64,000 bases of DNA from a virus. Below are positions 24,173 through 34,900 of this stretch, piece by piece; the first letter of the stretch is position 1, and each line of letters begins with the position of its first letter. A program made the position numbers and the translations under genes. The notes under the pieces are model-generated. The model had not been told where the DNA came from and ran no database searches. It saw only the letters and a program-made list of their open reading frames with translations. The stretch lies in the IMG/VR virus record IMGVR_UViG_3300018080_000174, positions 1 to 64,000 of that record. One strand, written 5' to 3'.

Positions 24173-24552
24173 TACCATAGCTCCAGGGGACAGTGATGGT
24201 TGGCGTACTTGACGTAATCGTCAACAGGTATCCGCACCCCGCAGTGACACCCGTGACAAATCTTGTCTTCGGAGTGGCAGTGTTTACACTTGAAGCAGTA
24301 TGTCTCCAAGATTCGCAACTGTGCTGCCAGAGTACGCTGCTCAAGAATGTTACCGCCCCGCATCTCCTGCATGTGGGCATGGAGATGCTGCGCCTCCCGA
24401 TCAAGCTCCTCTCGCAGACGGCACTCTTTGCAGATCATTTCGCTGACAATGCTGTGGCATCGGGTGGCCTTGATATTTCTACAGGCCGACACCGATACCC
24501 CACTGTTGTTGTCAACCATCATTTCCTGATGCTTGCAGATTAAACTACTCAT
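24172..24552 (-). CDS. Coiled-coil protein with the same C-terminal zinc motif
   Basis: A 126-residue protein: an N-terminal Cys-containing part, a coiled coil (LREELDREAQHLHAHMQEMR) and a C-terminal block CFKCKHCHSEDKICHGCHCG ... HHCPLELW. This block parallels the end of the downstream neighbour (CLRCDWYD ... CKGCGC ... EHCPRDFW), so the two probably share an ancestral zinc domain. Confidence 0.68.
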   Translation of the reverse strand: MSSLICKHQEMMVDNNSGVSVSACRNIKATRCHSIVSEMICKECRLREELDREAQHLHAHMQEMRGGNILEQRTLAAQLRILETYCFKCKHCHSEDKICHGCHCGVRIPVDDYVKYANHHCPLELW

Positions 24553-24564
24553 TCTCTCTCTCCC

Positions 24565-27555
24565 TTAAACATCCTTCGGCTCATATTCCACATAGGGAAC
24601 ATCTGGAGTCCCTGGAGGGGACTCGCAAGTCTCATCGGGATTCTCTGGGTCCGCGATGGCTTTGGGGCTGCTGACCATGTACGGCGCGGTTTGGCCGCAA
24701 TAATAGCCGCAACCATCCATCAAACCTTGAATCTCAGCTTTCATCTGGGACTCAAACAACGTGGCCGCATACATCTCGCTGAAGGAGTGACACTTTTGCG
24801 TCAGTCCACTGATACAGGGACCACCACCCTCATCACACCAACAAGGACCGCCCGCACACCCGCCGAGAATCTTACCTGATGTCACGGAGGAGGGGGTCGT
24901 GTAAGTGACAGTCACGTCGTATACACAACCTGAACCAGTCTGCGGGCCGCCGCAGCCATCTCGCTCAGGCTTGGTGTCTTCTTCTGCCTCGCGCTCATCG
25001 TCTTGATCTGGCCAGTTTACCGTGAAACCACCCCGCTTCAAAAGATCGCGATGATTTCTCTGGGCAAGCTCCAAGGCTCTAAACTCAGGTGCTTCGAGAC
25101 GTACATCTATCGACCCCTCTTCAAAGCCAGAAATCTCGCAATCGACGGAGGGGAGGGAGTCGTCTAGATCGGAGGGGTAACGGTCGCCAGTGGACTGCTC
25201 CACGAAATTCTCATCGGCTGAGGCGTCCCCGCCGGACAGGATGTGTGCCAGCGGCGGCGTGATATTGAAATCATAACCGGGGTTCGCCCACTGCTGCTCT
25301 CCGTCTACCGGCCAGATAGTATTGGCAGGTTGGTTTGCGGGCCAAGCCAGTGGGAATGGAGTCGTCGTACCAGCCCTAACCGGGGTCCAGGCTTGAAAGT
25401 GGACCGTGTTATTTTCGTTGTTGAACTGGGCTTCCGTAACGATGCACTTCACTGGACTGGCTGAGAATTGGGGCAAGTCCAAAGTAATGCAATCGAAAAG
25501 GTCAATGTCCAGATGTTTGATGGACGTGTCAAACTCAACATACTTCCACGTATGCGAATCTCGAATCAACCAGAATGTAGCCGACTTCAAGATCGTACCA
25601 TACGTGTTCTGCGTGTAGTAATCATACGTCTCCTCATGCACCCCGTACTTCGGAATGTTGTACTTCAGCATGATGGTCTGTTCAACTTCGTTACCCTTCT
25701 CCACTGGCACCTCACTCGCCTGCCAGTTGACCACCGACTTGGTAATCAAATCCTCAGAAGGGGTGAGCGAGACACGGAAGGTCTGGGTTAAGATGTCACT
25801 CCCGGTGATAGTCCGAACTGACGAAGGCTCCTCGGACAGATACTTGATGAACATCACGCCATTGCGGATATACACCGCGCAGCGAGTTTGGTAAGCGATG
25901 TCTTGAATCAGGGCCAACACATTCTTCCGCGTCTTTAGAGCGAAGTTGGTCGGGTAGTTCGTCATACTGGTGTGGACAGAAGTAAACGACGTGGAATCAA
26001 TCGTGAGGCTTGTATATTTCTCAACAAGCCACTGGATGATGTCCACCGGATTTGGGCCGATGTCAGATGTAAACGACACGTAGAGTTCATCACTCCAAGT
26101 CTCGTCCCGCTGACTCAGTTTTCGGTCCATCCCGATTTCGATCACAGTGTAGCCATCGTAGTTTGTCTCATAGATGGTGTAATAGTCGGACGGAACCTCA
26201 AGCAAAAGCTCCCGCCCACCCGGCTGCGTCTTATAGGCAGCGACGTTATTGACGACCCCTGGCAGAAGACTGACGATGTGCAGTATCTCCCCTTCATCCT
26301 CAAGGAAGACCTCAGTTCCCGGCGGAATCCAAAAGAAGCTAGACTCCGGCATTGCGTCAAAAGCAGCCTGCGCCTCATGCGGCCCTCCAACCATGCCCGG
26401 CCGCCTCTCGGTCGTACCGCCCTCAATACAAGCCCCCAGATTTGGACTCCTCGGATCAGGTGTGTACACTGATCCCGCATCCGAACGTGTCCAGTGGTCA
26501 CGTCCCTCTAATTGATCGCGAACATCATCTTCTGTAGTGAACCAGTTGACGGTGATAAGCCCACGGTGACGTTCTTCAATGTTTCGACAAGGGATTAGGG
26601 TGATGTCATCAATTTCAGGGTGCAGCCTCTCAACAACGCTGAAAGTATTACCACTGAAGCTACCTGTGAATTTCGCGCCGTTGATATTCAACGTAATTCG
26701 CTGACCCTGCGGGAAGTTCACCCCACCGTCAATTACAAGCTGACTGTGTTCGTAAGAGAGTTGCTGCTTCAGCAGATTCTCCAGTTGGCAGACGATTTCC
26801 CAACGCTCGTCGGCGCAGTCATAGTCTGGCGCAAAGACTGGCACCACCGATGCCTCGGGGCCAGGGGCGGCGACGATGCTGTGAATTCTAAGCTCATTGC
26901 CCGTGTAGATTGCCGGGCATTGCAATTCGCGAGCTTGGCAGATTCGGTTCCAAAGCGTGAAGTCGTGGATACCAGTGCCAGTGGTTGTGTATCCTCGCTG
27001 AGGGGATCGCACTTGCACCGTCTCCATGTTGCAGACCTCACCAAACACGAGCGGCCATTCTTTTCCCAATGCTTCGGCAGGGATGTTGAGAAAGTCGCCC
27101 TCTTCCATTGAGAAGCCAACTTCAGCATCTTCCTGGCGGGTGAGCACGTCGAAGCTGAGCGTTCTGTCACCCTCATTCCAAATCACGGGGCTGCTCACCT
27201 CACCTCGGAACAATAAGAACCGGTGGTCGGGCGTTAAACCTTGAAAGCCTTGATAGACCCAGACGGGACGCTTGTGAACGTCATTCGCGTCCAGCAGCGT
27301 TTTCAAATGGCCGTCCGTATCATCCAGCGTGATGTTGATAGATTGTGAGTCGCCCGACCCGTCAACCTGCATCGCCATATCGAAATCCCCCACCTGGAGG
27401 ATCGTGGGATATGGATAATCTGCGCCAGAGATGCGTTGATCGGAGTACGCCACCATCGGCCCGTCATCGACCCATTGAACTTCGACAATGAGGATGGGTT
27501 CGGTCCCGTGACTCGTTTGCAGATAAGATAGAACGTCAGCAGGTACGTCTCGCAT
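24565..27555 (-). CDS. Putative tail-tip/hub protein
   Basis: A 996-residue protein downstream of the tape measure and two tail proteins, in the usual place of the siphovirus tail hub. It begins with a beta-rich domain (YPYPTILQVGDFDMAMQVDG) of the kind that describes geometric tail-tip modules, includes segments like ALGKEWPLVFGEV, and ends in a Cys-rich C-terminus (CGGPQTGSGC, GGCAGGPCWCDEGGGPC). GAGGAGAGAGAC precedes the ATG. Role is inferred from order and size. Confidence 0.7.
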   Translation of the reverse strand: MRDVPADVLSYLQTSHGTEPILIVEVQWVDDGPMVAYSDQRISGADYPYPTILQVGDFDMAMQVDGSGDSQSINITLDDTDGHLKTLLDANDVHKRPVWVYQGFQGLTPDHRFLLFRGEVSSPVIWNEGDRTLSFDVLTRQEDAEVGFSMEEGDFLNIPAEALGKEWPLVFGEVCNMETVQVRSPQRGYTTTGTGIHDFTLWNRICQARELQCPAIYTGNELRIHSIVAAPGPEASVVPVFAPDYDCADERWEIVCQLENLLKQQLSYEHSQLVIDGGVNFPQGQRITLNINGAKFTGSFSGNTFSVVERLHPEIDDITLIPCRNIEERHRGLITVNWFTTEDDVRDQLEGRDHWTRSDAGSVYTPDPRSPNLGACIEGGTTERRPGMVGGPHEAQAAFDAMPESSFFWIPPGTEVFLEDEGEILHIVSLLPGVVNNVAAYKTQPGGRELLLEVPSDYYTIYETNYDGYTVIEIGMDRKLSQRDETWSDELYVSFTSDIGPNPVDIIQWLVEKYTSLTIDSTSFTSVHTSMTNYPTNFALKTRKNVLALIQDIAYQTRCAVYIRNGVMFIKYLSEEPSSVRTITGSDILTQTFRVSLTPSEDLITKSVVNWQASEVPVEKGNEVEQTIMLKYNIPKYGVHEETYDYYTQNTYGTILKSATFWLIRDSHTWKYVEFDTSIKHLDIDLFDCITLDLPQFSASPVKCIVTEAQFNNENNTVHFQAWTPVRAGTTTPFPLAWPANQPANTIWPVDGEQQWANPGYDFNITPPLAHILSGGDASADENFVEQSTGDRYPSDLDDSLPSVDCEISGFEEGSIDVRLEAPEFRALELAQRNHRDLLKRGGFTVNWPDQDDEREAEEDTKPERDGCGGPQTGSGCVYDVTVTYTTPSSVTSGKILGGCAGGPCWCDEGGGPCISGLTQKCHSFSEMYAATLFESQMKAEIQGLMDGCGYYCGQTAPYMVSSPKAIADPENPDETCESPPGTPDVPYVEYEPKDV

Positions 27556-27938
27556 TAGTCTCTCTCCTCGAATTCCAGGGTGATGTCCATAGTTTCCCCG
27601 CCGGGGAAGCCTACGGCTCGACCACTGCCTGCCATTTCAAATGGGTTGTTCATTAGATAGCCGACCCATACGTCATCATTGTGGTCGGTAATCTGCAATG
27701 GCATTCGTTGGTAGACTTTGAGAAAAGCCCGAAGTTCCAGGGCCTTATTTCTAGCCAGCCGAAAGTCCCATTGAAATCTCTTTCGCCCATCGCGTCCGTG
27801 GACGTAGGTGTACTGGGCACCGTTCATTGCTCGCAACACTTGCATCGTTGAGGTGAGTGCGACAGAGTCGCTCCAGTTGGGCGACGGCATCTCGACCGTT
27901 ATTTGCAACGACGGGTAAGGGGCTCTGATATAAAACAT
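27555..27938 (-). CDS. Tail protein related to the C-terminus of the adjacent 454-residue protein
   Basis: A 127-residue protein (starts MFYIRAPYPSLQITVEMPSP). The segment FLKVYQRMPLQITDHNDDVW ... GETMDITLEFEE parallels FLKNYLGKEVGLIDWEGRQW ... RSWTIGLEFEG in the next gene, so both carry the same beta-rich domain. The start at 27938 has GGGAGAGCGAA. A distal tail or tail-tip adaptor role is inferred. Confidence 0.68.
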   Translation of the reverse strand: MFYIRAPYPSLQITVEMPSPNWSDSVALTSTMQVLRAMNGAQYTYVHGRDGRKRFQWDFRLARNKALELRAFLKVYQRMPLQITDHNDDVWVGYLMNNPFEMAGSGRAVGFPGGETMDITLEFEERD

Positions 27939-27957
27939 TTCGCTCTCCCAAGGAACG

Positions 27958-29322
27958 TCAAGCCAACACTGCCACAACCGAACTCGTCAGATTGAGAGTC
28001 GATCCAGACGGCATCTCCTCTAGCAACACGCCTTCAAATTCAAGGCCGATGGTCCAACTGCGGCCACATGCCCCGCCACTATCTTGCACCGCACTCTCCG
28101 TGGGCGTAGTGATGATTCCAACCCACTGCCGTCCTTCCCAGTCGATTAACCCAACCTCTTTCCCAAGATAGTTCTTGAGGAAGTCTTGGAGATCGTCCAC
28201 TTCTGTCTTCTTCAAGCCGGAGAAACTCAGGACGAGCGTATTCACCTGCGGCCATGTGGGGTCGGCAAATACGATGAGCTTACCACCGCGAGTCTCCCGA
28301 TTGATTCGAGTGAATCCCAACCTCTCACGATTATCCAGGTTTGGAGCCCGCAGTTCCACCGTGTCAGTCGGTGCGCCAATTCCTGGGTAGAGAAATTGAA
28401 AGCGTTCACCCGCAGGTAAGCCTTGTACGAAGGGTTCTTCCGAGTCTGGAGGCGTAGGGTTGCCCGACGCCGTACTCTCACCAATATAAGGTGTATAGGA
28501 TTTCTTGCCACACGGGTCTACCACATGGTAGGTCAAAGAATGACCAATATCCAAATCCTGGGTGATCGACCGCGACCAATCGGCTGCCAGCACCACATTC
28601 TGTTGGAAATCAATCGCTCCCACCTCCAAGCCACGGGTCTTTCCGTAGTTGGTTGACTGTGCGAGGTTGAGCGTCGAAGTTGGCGTCTCACTTCGGTACG
28701 CTTCTTGTGTGAACGTGATGTTCGAGGTCACTGATTCCTCAAAAGGTCGCCCCGCCCAGTGTTGGAATAGAATCTCGTGCGAAGCCGACAAGTTCTTCTC
28801 GGAATTAGGATACGCAGCGTCACTGTTGAGATTCATTACTGAAGTGACGAACAGGTAGTGCGGGGCAACTACCCCCACTGTCTGTGTCAGGTTCATCTGC
28901 GAATCGGTGACTTGCAGAAGTCCGCTAGTGACTACCTCTTGTGTGAAGTTAAGCGTACTGGAGAGTACCGCACTTTCGCCAATTCCTAAAACTTCCAATC
29001 CTTGGCTTGCCAACGACATGTTGGATGAAAGGCTAAGCTCTTGTGTACGACTCAATACTTGGGTGAAGTTGATGGTACTACTTAACGACTCTGTCAGATT
29101 GAGCTTACCCGTAGCATTGTGCGTCAAAGCCATATTTGACGTAGCATAAACCGGTTGCTCGTTGACATGCCCATCTTGCGTCAGAGCCATGTTTGAAGTG
29201 AGTGACTCCTCAAACACGCTGGCCGTCTCAGCAAGCACCTCCACGTACTGACGAGCAAGCCGCGCCTCGCCACCACCGGTGCCTAATACTTCGCCATATT
29301 GCCTTGTAACTCGAAGTGTCAT
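27958..29322 (-). CDS. Repeat-containing tail protein
   Basis: A 454-residue protein. Residues 40-240 contain about ten degenerate repeats built on SxxLNxTQ/SNMALTQ (for example SNMALTQ, STINFTQ, SNMSLAS, STLNFTQE, SNITFTQE, STLNLAQS), spaced roughly 20-35 residues. The C-terminal 150 residues match the domain in the 127-residue neighbour. Regular short beta motifs suggest a fibrous or stacked tail-tip element. Confidence 0.7.
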   Translation of the reverse strand: MTLRVTRQYGEVLGTGGGEARLARQYVEVLAETASVFEESLTSNMALTQDGHVNEQPVYATSNMALTHNATGKLNLTESLSSTINFTQVLSRTQELSLSSNMSLASQGLEVLGIGESAVLSSTLNFTQEVVTSGLLQVTDSQMNLTQTVGVVAPHYLFVTSVMNLNSDAAYPNSEKNLSASHEILFQHWAGRPFEESVTSNITFTQEAYRSETPTSTLNLAQSTNYGKTRGLEVGAIDFQQNVVLAADWSRSITQDLDIGHSLTYHVVDPCGKKSYTPYIGESTASGNPTPPDSEEPFVQGLPAGERFQFLYPGIGAPTDTVELRAPNLDNRERLGFTRINRETRGGKLIVFADPTWPQVNTLVLSFSGLKKTEVDDLQDFLKNYLGKEVGLIDWEGRQWVGIITTPTESAVQDSGGACGRSWTIGLEFEGVLLEEMPSGSTLNLTSSVVAVLA

Positions 29323-30386
29323 TAGCCTACCTTCACACCAGCTTGGAGATTGTTGACATCAGAAGTCGTCCACGCATTCGTTGTCACTGGGTTTTCTTCC
29401 AACAACCGACTCAAGGCCACCCAATCATCGGTGGCCACAACCTGCCCCGAGTCTGCATCTTCGGTGGTGCTATGTTTTACGACGGTTTCAATGGTCCAGT
29501 TATTAGGCTCAGTCGTGATGAATTCGGAAACCACGTTTACCGCAATGGGGTCAGCAATGTTTACAACAGGCAGACTCTCATACTCATAGAGGTCAGTGTT
29601 GTTAGTAGTTGTGTCCTCCACATACTCTGCCGAATTCTGCTCATCTTCATCTACCAGAGTATAGTGAGTGTTCCCAGTGCTCGTCGTCCAATCCGAAGAA
29701 TCGCCATCGGCGTTTGGACTCAGTGTGACGACGCGGATATTAGGCCCGATAAAATCGTTGTTCTCGCTACCCGTGCCGTCACAGATGTAGAGATCATCAA
29801 TTTGGGCCGAATAGTCATCGCCAGTGCTAACAACACCATTGAATCGAACTACGCTGTGGTAGTTATCCGTGCCATACTTTGTGTCAACGCTTGTGGCCGA
29901 AAGCACGTCCACCCCGTCAATCCGCATCTCATACGTTCCTGCGGAATCATGGCAGTAGACTTTGAGTTCAAAGTAGTGCCATGCATTCTCGGTGACAATC
30001 GAGTTCGCAGTCGAACCCAGCAGCGTCGGACCCCGATACAGATGGATGGCCTCATTAGCATCAATAGTCGCCCAGATGCCACCTGTCGTGTCATTTTGAG
30101 CGTTGGTCGCTGACCGCATTTGAATAAATTCACCCGTCCCATGAGAGGACGGAATTTTCAAGGCGAAGCCAACAATTAACGTACTGTCCGTCGTCAAGTG
30201 AGGCGTTTGAATCCAAGCGTTTGCGTCCCAGGCCACGGTGATAGCATAATCGCCCCATCGCCCAGTCTTGACAAAGGCACGATTTTGCCGCTGCTGCCAA
30301 CGAGTCCGCATGATACCCAGAGGCGCAGCTTGCGACCCTGTGGTCGTTCCGTACTTATCAAACCCATCCATAAAGAGCAAGGCCAT
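29322..30386 (-). CDS. Concanavalin A/LamG-like tail protein, paralogue A
   Basis: A 354-residue protein (MALLFMDGFDKYG at the start) with the beta-sandwich pattern WHYFELKVYCHDSAGTYEMR then IDGVDVLS, typical of LamG/concanavalin A-like lectin domains. A C-terminal domain contains DSSDWTTSTGNTHYTLVDE. The next gene upstream is a clear paralogue. Carbohydrate binding at the host surface is likely but inferred. GGAGG lies before the coupled start (TAATG). Confidence 0.78.
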   Translation of the reverse strand: MALLFMDGFDKYGTTTGSQAAPLGIMRTRWQQRQNRAFVKTGRWGDYAITVAWDANAWIQTPHLTTDSTLIVGFALKIPSSHGTGEFIQMRSATNAQNDTTGGIWATIDANEAIHLYRGPTLLGSTANSIVTENAWHYFELKVYCHDSAGTYEMRIDGVDVLSATSVDTKYGTDNYHSVVRFNGVVSTGDDYSAQIDDLYICDGTGSENNDFIGPNIRVVTLSPNADGDSSDWTTSTGNTHYTLVDEDEQNSAEYVEDTTTNNTDLYEYESLPVVNIADPIAVNVVSEFITTEPNNWTIETVVKHSTTEDADSGQVVATDDWVALSRLLEENPVTTNAWTTSDVNNLQAGVKVG

Positions 30387-31420
30387 TATCCAACCTCCAC
30401 GCCCATCTCGACACTATTAACCCCACTCTGCGTCCAAGAGTTAGATGTGTCTGGGTCTACTGTCATCAGTCTATCGGTTACGAGATACGATGTGCTGCTG
30501 ATGGTGCCTGCATTGGCAGTGTACTCTGTGCCGCCAGATTTGACAACAGTTGTCAAATCGTAGGTATTCGCGTCCGTCACCCGCACGTCAGTAAGGAGAC
30601 AGAGGGCGTCGATACTATCAATGGTCGTCAGAGCTTCGTAAGTCCACCTATCTTGGTTGGTGCTGACGGTATCTTCAACGTAGTTCGTATCGTCGTCCGG
30701 TGCGTCGAGATCATCGACCAGTGTGTAGTGCGTATTACCACTGCTGGTCGTCCAATCAACTGTGGCCGTATCGCCATCGGGCTTGAGAGCAACGATCCGC
30801 CGCTGCGTGATGAAGTCATTGTAGTCAGACCCGCTACCATCCATGACGATGAAATCGTCAAATCTTGGTGTCTTGATAGTGGAGATCGTAAGACCCTCCA
30901 GCATGACTTGATCGTAGTAGGCCAGATTCTCTTGGGTATCCACACCGCTGCCAGAGCAAACCGTGTTGCCATCGACCTTTAGCTCATACGAGCCGGTGGT
31001 ATTGTCGCACACGACTTTGAATTCAATCCAGTGCCACCGCTTGAAGTTGATGACGCTGAGATTCGACCTCTCCAGCACGGTCGCGCCGCGAGTCACGATT
31101 ATCTCGCCCGCATTCGAGCAGGATAGCTTCATACCTTCCGTCCCGCTACTTATCAGCGTGCAGAAGTACCCAACCCCCACCTCATTGCCTGGCCACTTCA
31201 AAGCGAAACAAACAATCAAGGTATCATCCGTGGTCAAAGACGGGGTTGTGAAATCGCAATTGAAATACTCCGGCTGAATTGCCCAGCCCGAACCCCAACG
31301 ACCATCGTCCTTAACCTCATGGAGGTTATTGACGGAGTAGCGTCGTCCGAGAATCGACTGCACCCGTTCATTGTTGGTATCGCCGTAGGCTTCAAAGCCA
31401 TCCATCCACAGTAGAGCCAT
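30386..31420 (-). CDS. Concanavalin A/LamG-like tail protein, paralogue B
   Basis: A 344-residue protein (MALLWMDGFEAYG) paralogous to the previous entry along its whole length: WHWIEFKVVCDNTTGSYELK, VDGNTVCSGSGVDT, and VDWTTSSGNTHYTLVDD. The start at 31420 with AAGGTG matches the paralogue's start; the 19 extra upstream codons overlap a terminator and are not used. Confidence 0.78.
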   Translation of the reverse strand: MALLWMDGFEAYGDTNNERVQSILGRRYSVNNLHEVKDDGRWGSGWAIQPEYFNCDFTTPSLTTDDTLIVCFALKWPGNEVGVGYFCTLISSGTEGMKLSCSNAGEIIVTRGATVLERSNLSVINFKRWHWIEFKVVCDNTTGSYELKVDGNTVCSGSGVDTQENLAYYDQVMLEGLTISTIKTPRFDDFIVMDGSGSDYNDFITQRRIVALKPDGDTATVDWTTSSGNTHYTLVDDLDAPDDDTNYVEDTVSTNQDRWTYEALTTIDSIDALCLLTDVRVTDANTYDLTTVVKSGGTEYTANAGTISSTSYLVTDRLMTVDPDTSNSWTQSGVNSVEMGVEVG

Positions 31421-31436
31421 CGTAGCACCTTGTCTT

Positions 31437-31475
31437 AAAAAGAGCCCTGGCGCGAGAAATCCCGCGCCAAGGCTC
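31437..31475 (-). terminator. Rho-independent terminator
   Basis: On the minus strand a long stem (GAGCC and GGCTC outside, TGGCGCG and CGCGCCA inside, one mismatch between) is followed by CTTTTTAAG. It lies between the 162-residue tail protein and LamG paralogue B and would reduce expression of the tail-tip genes relative to the tail body. Confidence 0.82.
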
Positions 31476-31489
31476 ACCGAGGGAGAGAC

Positions 31490-31978
31490 TCAACCACTGA
31501 CCGTGTAGGTAATCTTCAACACGTCGGACGTGGCAACCGTAATGGACGAACTGAAGAGAGCAGTTGCCCAAAGTTTGCCAGACGAGCCACTGGTAACGTC
31601 ACAGACAAGGATGCCGCGAACCGCCCCGCCAGCCGTCATGGTGAAGTCCACCGTAGAACTATTCGTCACGGAGCGACTCGAAGCCGCACCAACTGTCCAC
31701 GTTTGCCGCGTACCGGAGTAACTGGCAAACTCAGACCAACCCGAGTGCGAAGCCAGCGTATCCGAGTCGGCCACGCCGGTATACCCCGAGTTGTCGATCA
31801 GGCCGATATACCAAGTAGCACTTTGAGTGCCACTGTTGAACATATCGTCCAAAATCTTGTTCAAACCTTCGTCGGTGATCCCGTTGGGAACTCGGTACAG
31901 ACCGATCAGCTTACCGTCTTTGTTCCGGTGCTCAACGAAAAACTTGCCACGAAGTGGAAGCATTTGACTTGCATTCAT
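31490..31978 (-). CDS. Phage structural (tail) protein
   Basis: A 162-residue protein with a pattern common to a phage structural family: PNGITDEGLNKILDDMF, then TWYIGLIDNSGYTGVADSD, then ASHSGWSEFASYSG followed by TRQTW. The remainder is beta-rich with Ser/Thr. Such proteins are found in tail or capsid-decorating positions. It is followed by a strong terminator, so it is likely abundant. Confidence 0.75.
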   Translation of the reverse strand: MNASQMLPLRGKFFVEHRNKDGKLIGLYRVPNGITDEGLNKILDDMFNSGTQSATWYIGLIDNSGYTGVADSDTLASHSGWSEFASYSGTRQTWTVGAASSRSVTNSSTVDFTMTAGGAVRGILVCDVTSGSSGKLWATALFSSSITVATSDVLKITYTVSG

Positions 31979-31998
31979 CTCACATCTCCAATTCTTAC

Positions 31999-34900
31999 TT
32001 AGTAAAGTTTCACTGTCTTCCGGCGAAGCTCACGTCGCAGGCCGGAGGCAATCTCTCTTACGGTTTGGCTCGGAGCTTCCCCACTCTGAACCGTTACATT
32101 CACATCACCAATGTTGGTAACACTTCCACCCTGCTCTCGATAGACCGGGGCTTGTCCCGCATTGATTGCCTGTAGCTGCGGGAAAAAGTTTCTTGCTGAC
32201 TTGGCGTTCACCACAAACTCACCCGGCGTCAGCATAGCCGGAACAGTATCAGTCCCACGTCCACCATCAGCGAAGAACCGACCGCCAGTGGATGCACGCA
32301 CGCTGCCGCCGGAGCACTGCTTTGCAGCCGCCGCACAGGCTTGAGCGGCCTTGACCGCCGCCGCAGCCGCAGCTTTCATCGACGCCGCCATTGAGTTGCC
32401 CGCACCTGCCGCAGCATTGATGCTGCCCGCTAGGCTTCTCGTAGACTGGTCAATGGACTGGACGGCCGTTGCCGATTGATTCAATGCCTGTGTCAACGCA
32501 TTTGCGGTCGAAGTTGAGGCCGTCAATTGCTCAGTAACGCCGGGCATCGCCCCACTCACTAAGCTAACAGCCTGCTCCACCGCCGCAAAGGCATCGCGAA
32601 TTTGCAGAACTGATTCGGTCGGCACGCTCAACGTCTCAGTGAGACGATTTGCGGTGGTAACAACTTGTGCAAACTGCGTATTAACGCCTAGCAATTCTGT
32701 TTGAAGTTGTTGAGCCGCCGCCACTTGAGCGTTCAATTCTTCGATTGAGACAGCGGTAGGTTCTTCAGGGGCTCCGGCAAAACCGGCCGCGCCCGCCTCA
32801 CCAGCTTCACCCCGAGCACCGGCGGGTTGCACCTCACTAGCTGCCTTCAAATTGTCAGCAAGCTCGCCAGCCTTCCTGCTCTGGGCATCGAGAGCCACTG
32901 TCCCAGCTTTCGCATTCTCCGTAATTTTATCTTGGGACTCAGCCATCCCTGCGGCAATATCGGCACCCTCCTGGAGATTTGTGCCCAGAAGTTCAGCAGC
33001 AGTTACCGCATCTCGCGACCTGTTAGCAATGGCGTCCAAACTTTTTTGGGCAGCTTCATAAGTGCCCGGCTCAATGTCCGAGATACTTTCTCGGAGACTG
33101 GCCACCTCTCGCATTTTTGAAGCCATCTCTGTCAACTGGTCAATACCAATCCGCATCTGCTGGATGGTATTACCACTGAGCAAGCCCTGCTCCTCCATCT
33201 CCTTGGCACTGTCAATCAACCGTTTGAAAGCATCCTGCTGTTCTTTCGTCACATTGACTCCCCGTTTAGCTCCATCCTCAAGTGAGTCACCAAGTTTCAA
33301 CGCTTCTTGCCGCCACTTCTCTAATTCAGGGACAGCTTCCGCAACACGCTTTTTGTAGTCTTCGACAGATTCATCAGGTAGCGGAGAAGTTCCGACAAGT
33401 TTCTTCATCCTGTCCAATTGACTAAGCAGCGTCGTGATGTCCATGTGAGAGCGGAAAGTTTCGGCCCGATCAACCGCCACCTCCATTGCATCGTCCATCT
33501 TCGCTTCAGCCGTCTCGACGCGATTTACAATGTCCTGTAAAATCTTCAACATCTGCGCCGATTGCTGACCGGGGTCTTTCAGCAAATCTAACTCACCGTA
33601 CTTTGCCAAGAACTGGTCAATGATTCCTTCATTAACAATCTGAATCCTCGCGGGGACAACATATTCCTCCCCAGTTAGCTCGGCCTTAAACTCAGCGACC
33701 GCACGCCCATAGTCAAAGCGAGCTTCATCAAAAGCCTTGCCAACACCGACCTTGAGTTCTTCTAGACCCTCGGGGAGGCCCAATTTCTCGAACATTTGGA
33801 AGTCGAAGGCTTCTTGGAGAGTCTTCGCAAGTTCGGGAGTCAGTTCAGCGATACGCTCAGCATCGGCCTTCATCTGCTCGGTGGTCTTGGCCGCACCCTC
33901 AGCCGTTGTCACGGACGCCAGTTCTCGCATCCTCTCTAGCAACGCCTCAGTAGCTACACCAGCCTCCTCCAATCTTTGGAGGTCTTTCTGATGCTGGGTA
34001 TCCCTAAGTTTCTCACGCTCCGTCTGGAACTGCTTCTCCCCAGCAATACGTTGCTTCAAGATATTTTCAAGAGCCTTCTCACCTTGCTCCATCGCGCGGA
34101 GATTGCCCATCGACTTTGCATGAGCAATCTGCTCCTCCGCAAGAGTCTCAGCGATCTCTGAACGCTTTCGAGCTTCGGCAATAGCTTCTTCGTTAGCACC
34201 GGCTTCGGCAAAGGCTTGTCGAGCTTTGGCCGCAGCATCTTGTGCTCTTTGTAATTCCGCAATGAGTGTCTTTCGAGCACCGAGACGCCGCTTCTCCCGC
34301 TTCCACGCAAGATCAGCCAGCTTTTCTTGGGCAGTGGTGACAACATCATTCGACTTCTTGATCGCGTCGTCCGCCTCTTCAACAGCCTTCCTGATCTGAT
34401 TAACGGCCTCTGCTCGCTTCTTCATTATACGAGCAAGGGAGCTTTCGAGGACTTTACCAATCGTCTCACTCGACCGTACAAAGGCTTCCGAATCCTTTCT
34501 ATATTCCTTCGACATCTCAGTGAAGAACTTCCCAGCGTTTCGAGTTTGCTCCTCGAACTCTTTTTGACGTGCTTCAATTCGGGCTTGACTCTCGCGCTCC
34601 TGCGTAGCAGTCATCGCCTTTTGATAGTTGTTAATTCGAGCGGCACTTCTTTCAGCTTCATTCGCCCACTCCGCAATTGCTTCACCAACTTTCACAGCCG
34701 CCCAAGCAGCCGCCGCCAAAGCCAAGATGGGTAGCATTGCGCTTAGAGCCGCAGTCAAACCAGCCATAGACACAGCCGCCCCAGCAGCCTGTGCTGAGAG
34801 TGCAATGAGGCCAACACCGGCAACCGCCGCTGCGGCACCGATTGCACGAGTATCTTTGACTAGAAGCTGAAGACCTTTAGCGAGGGGTGTGGTAATCTCC

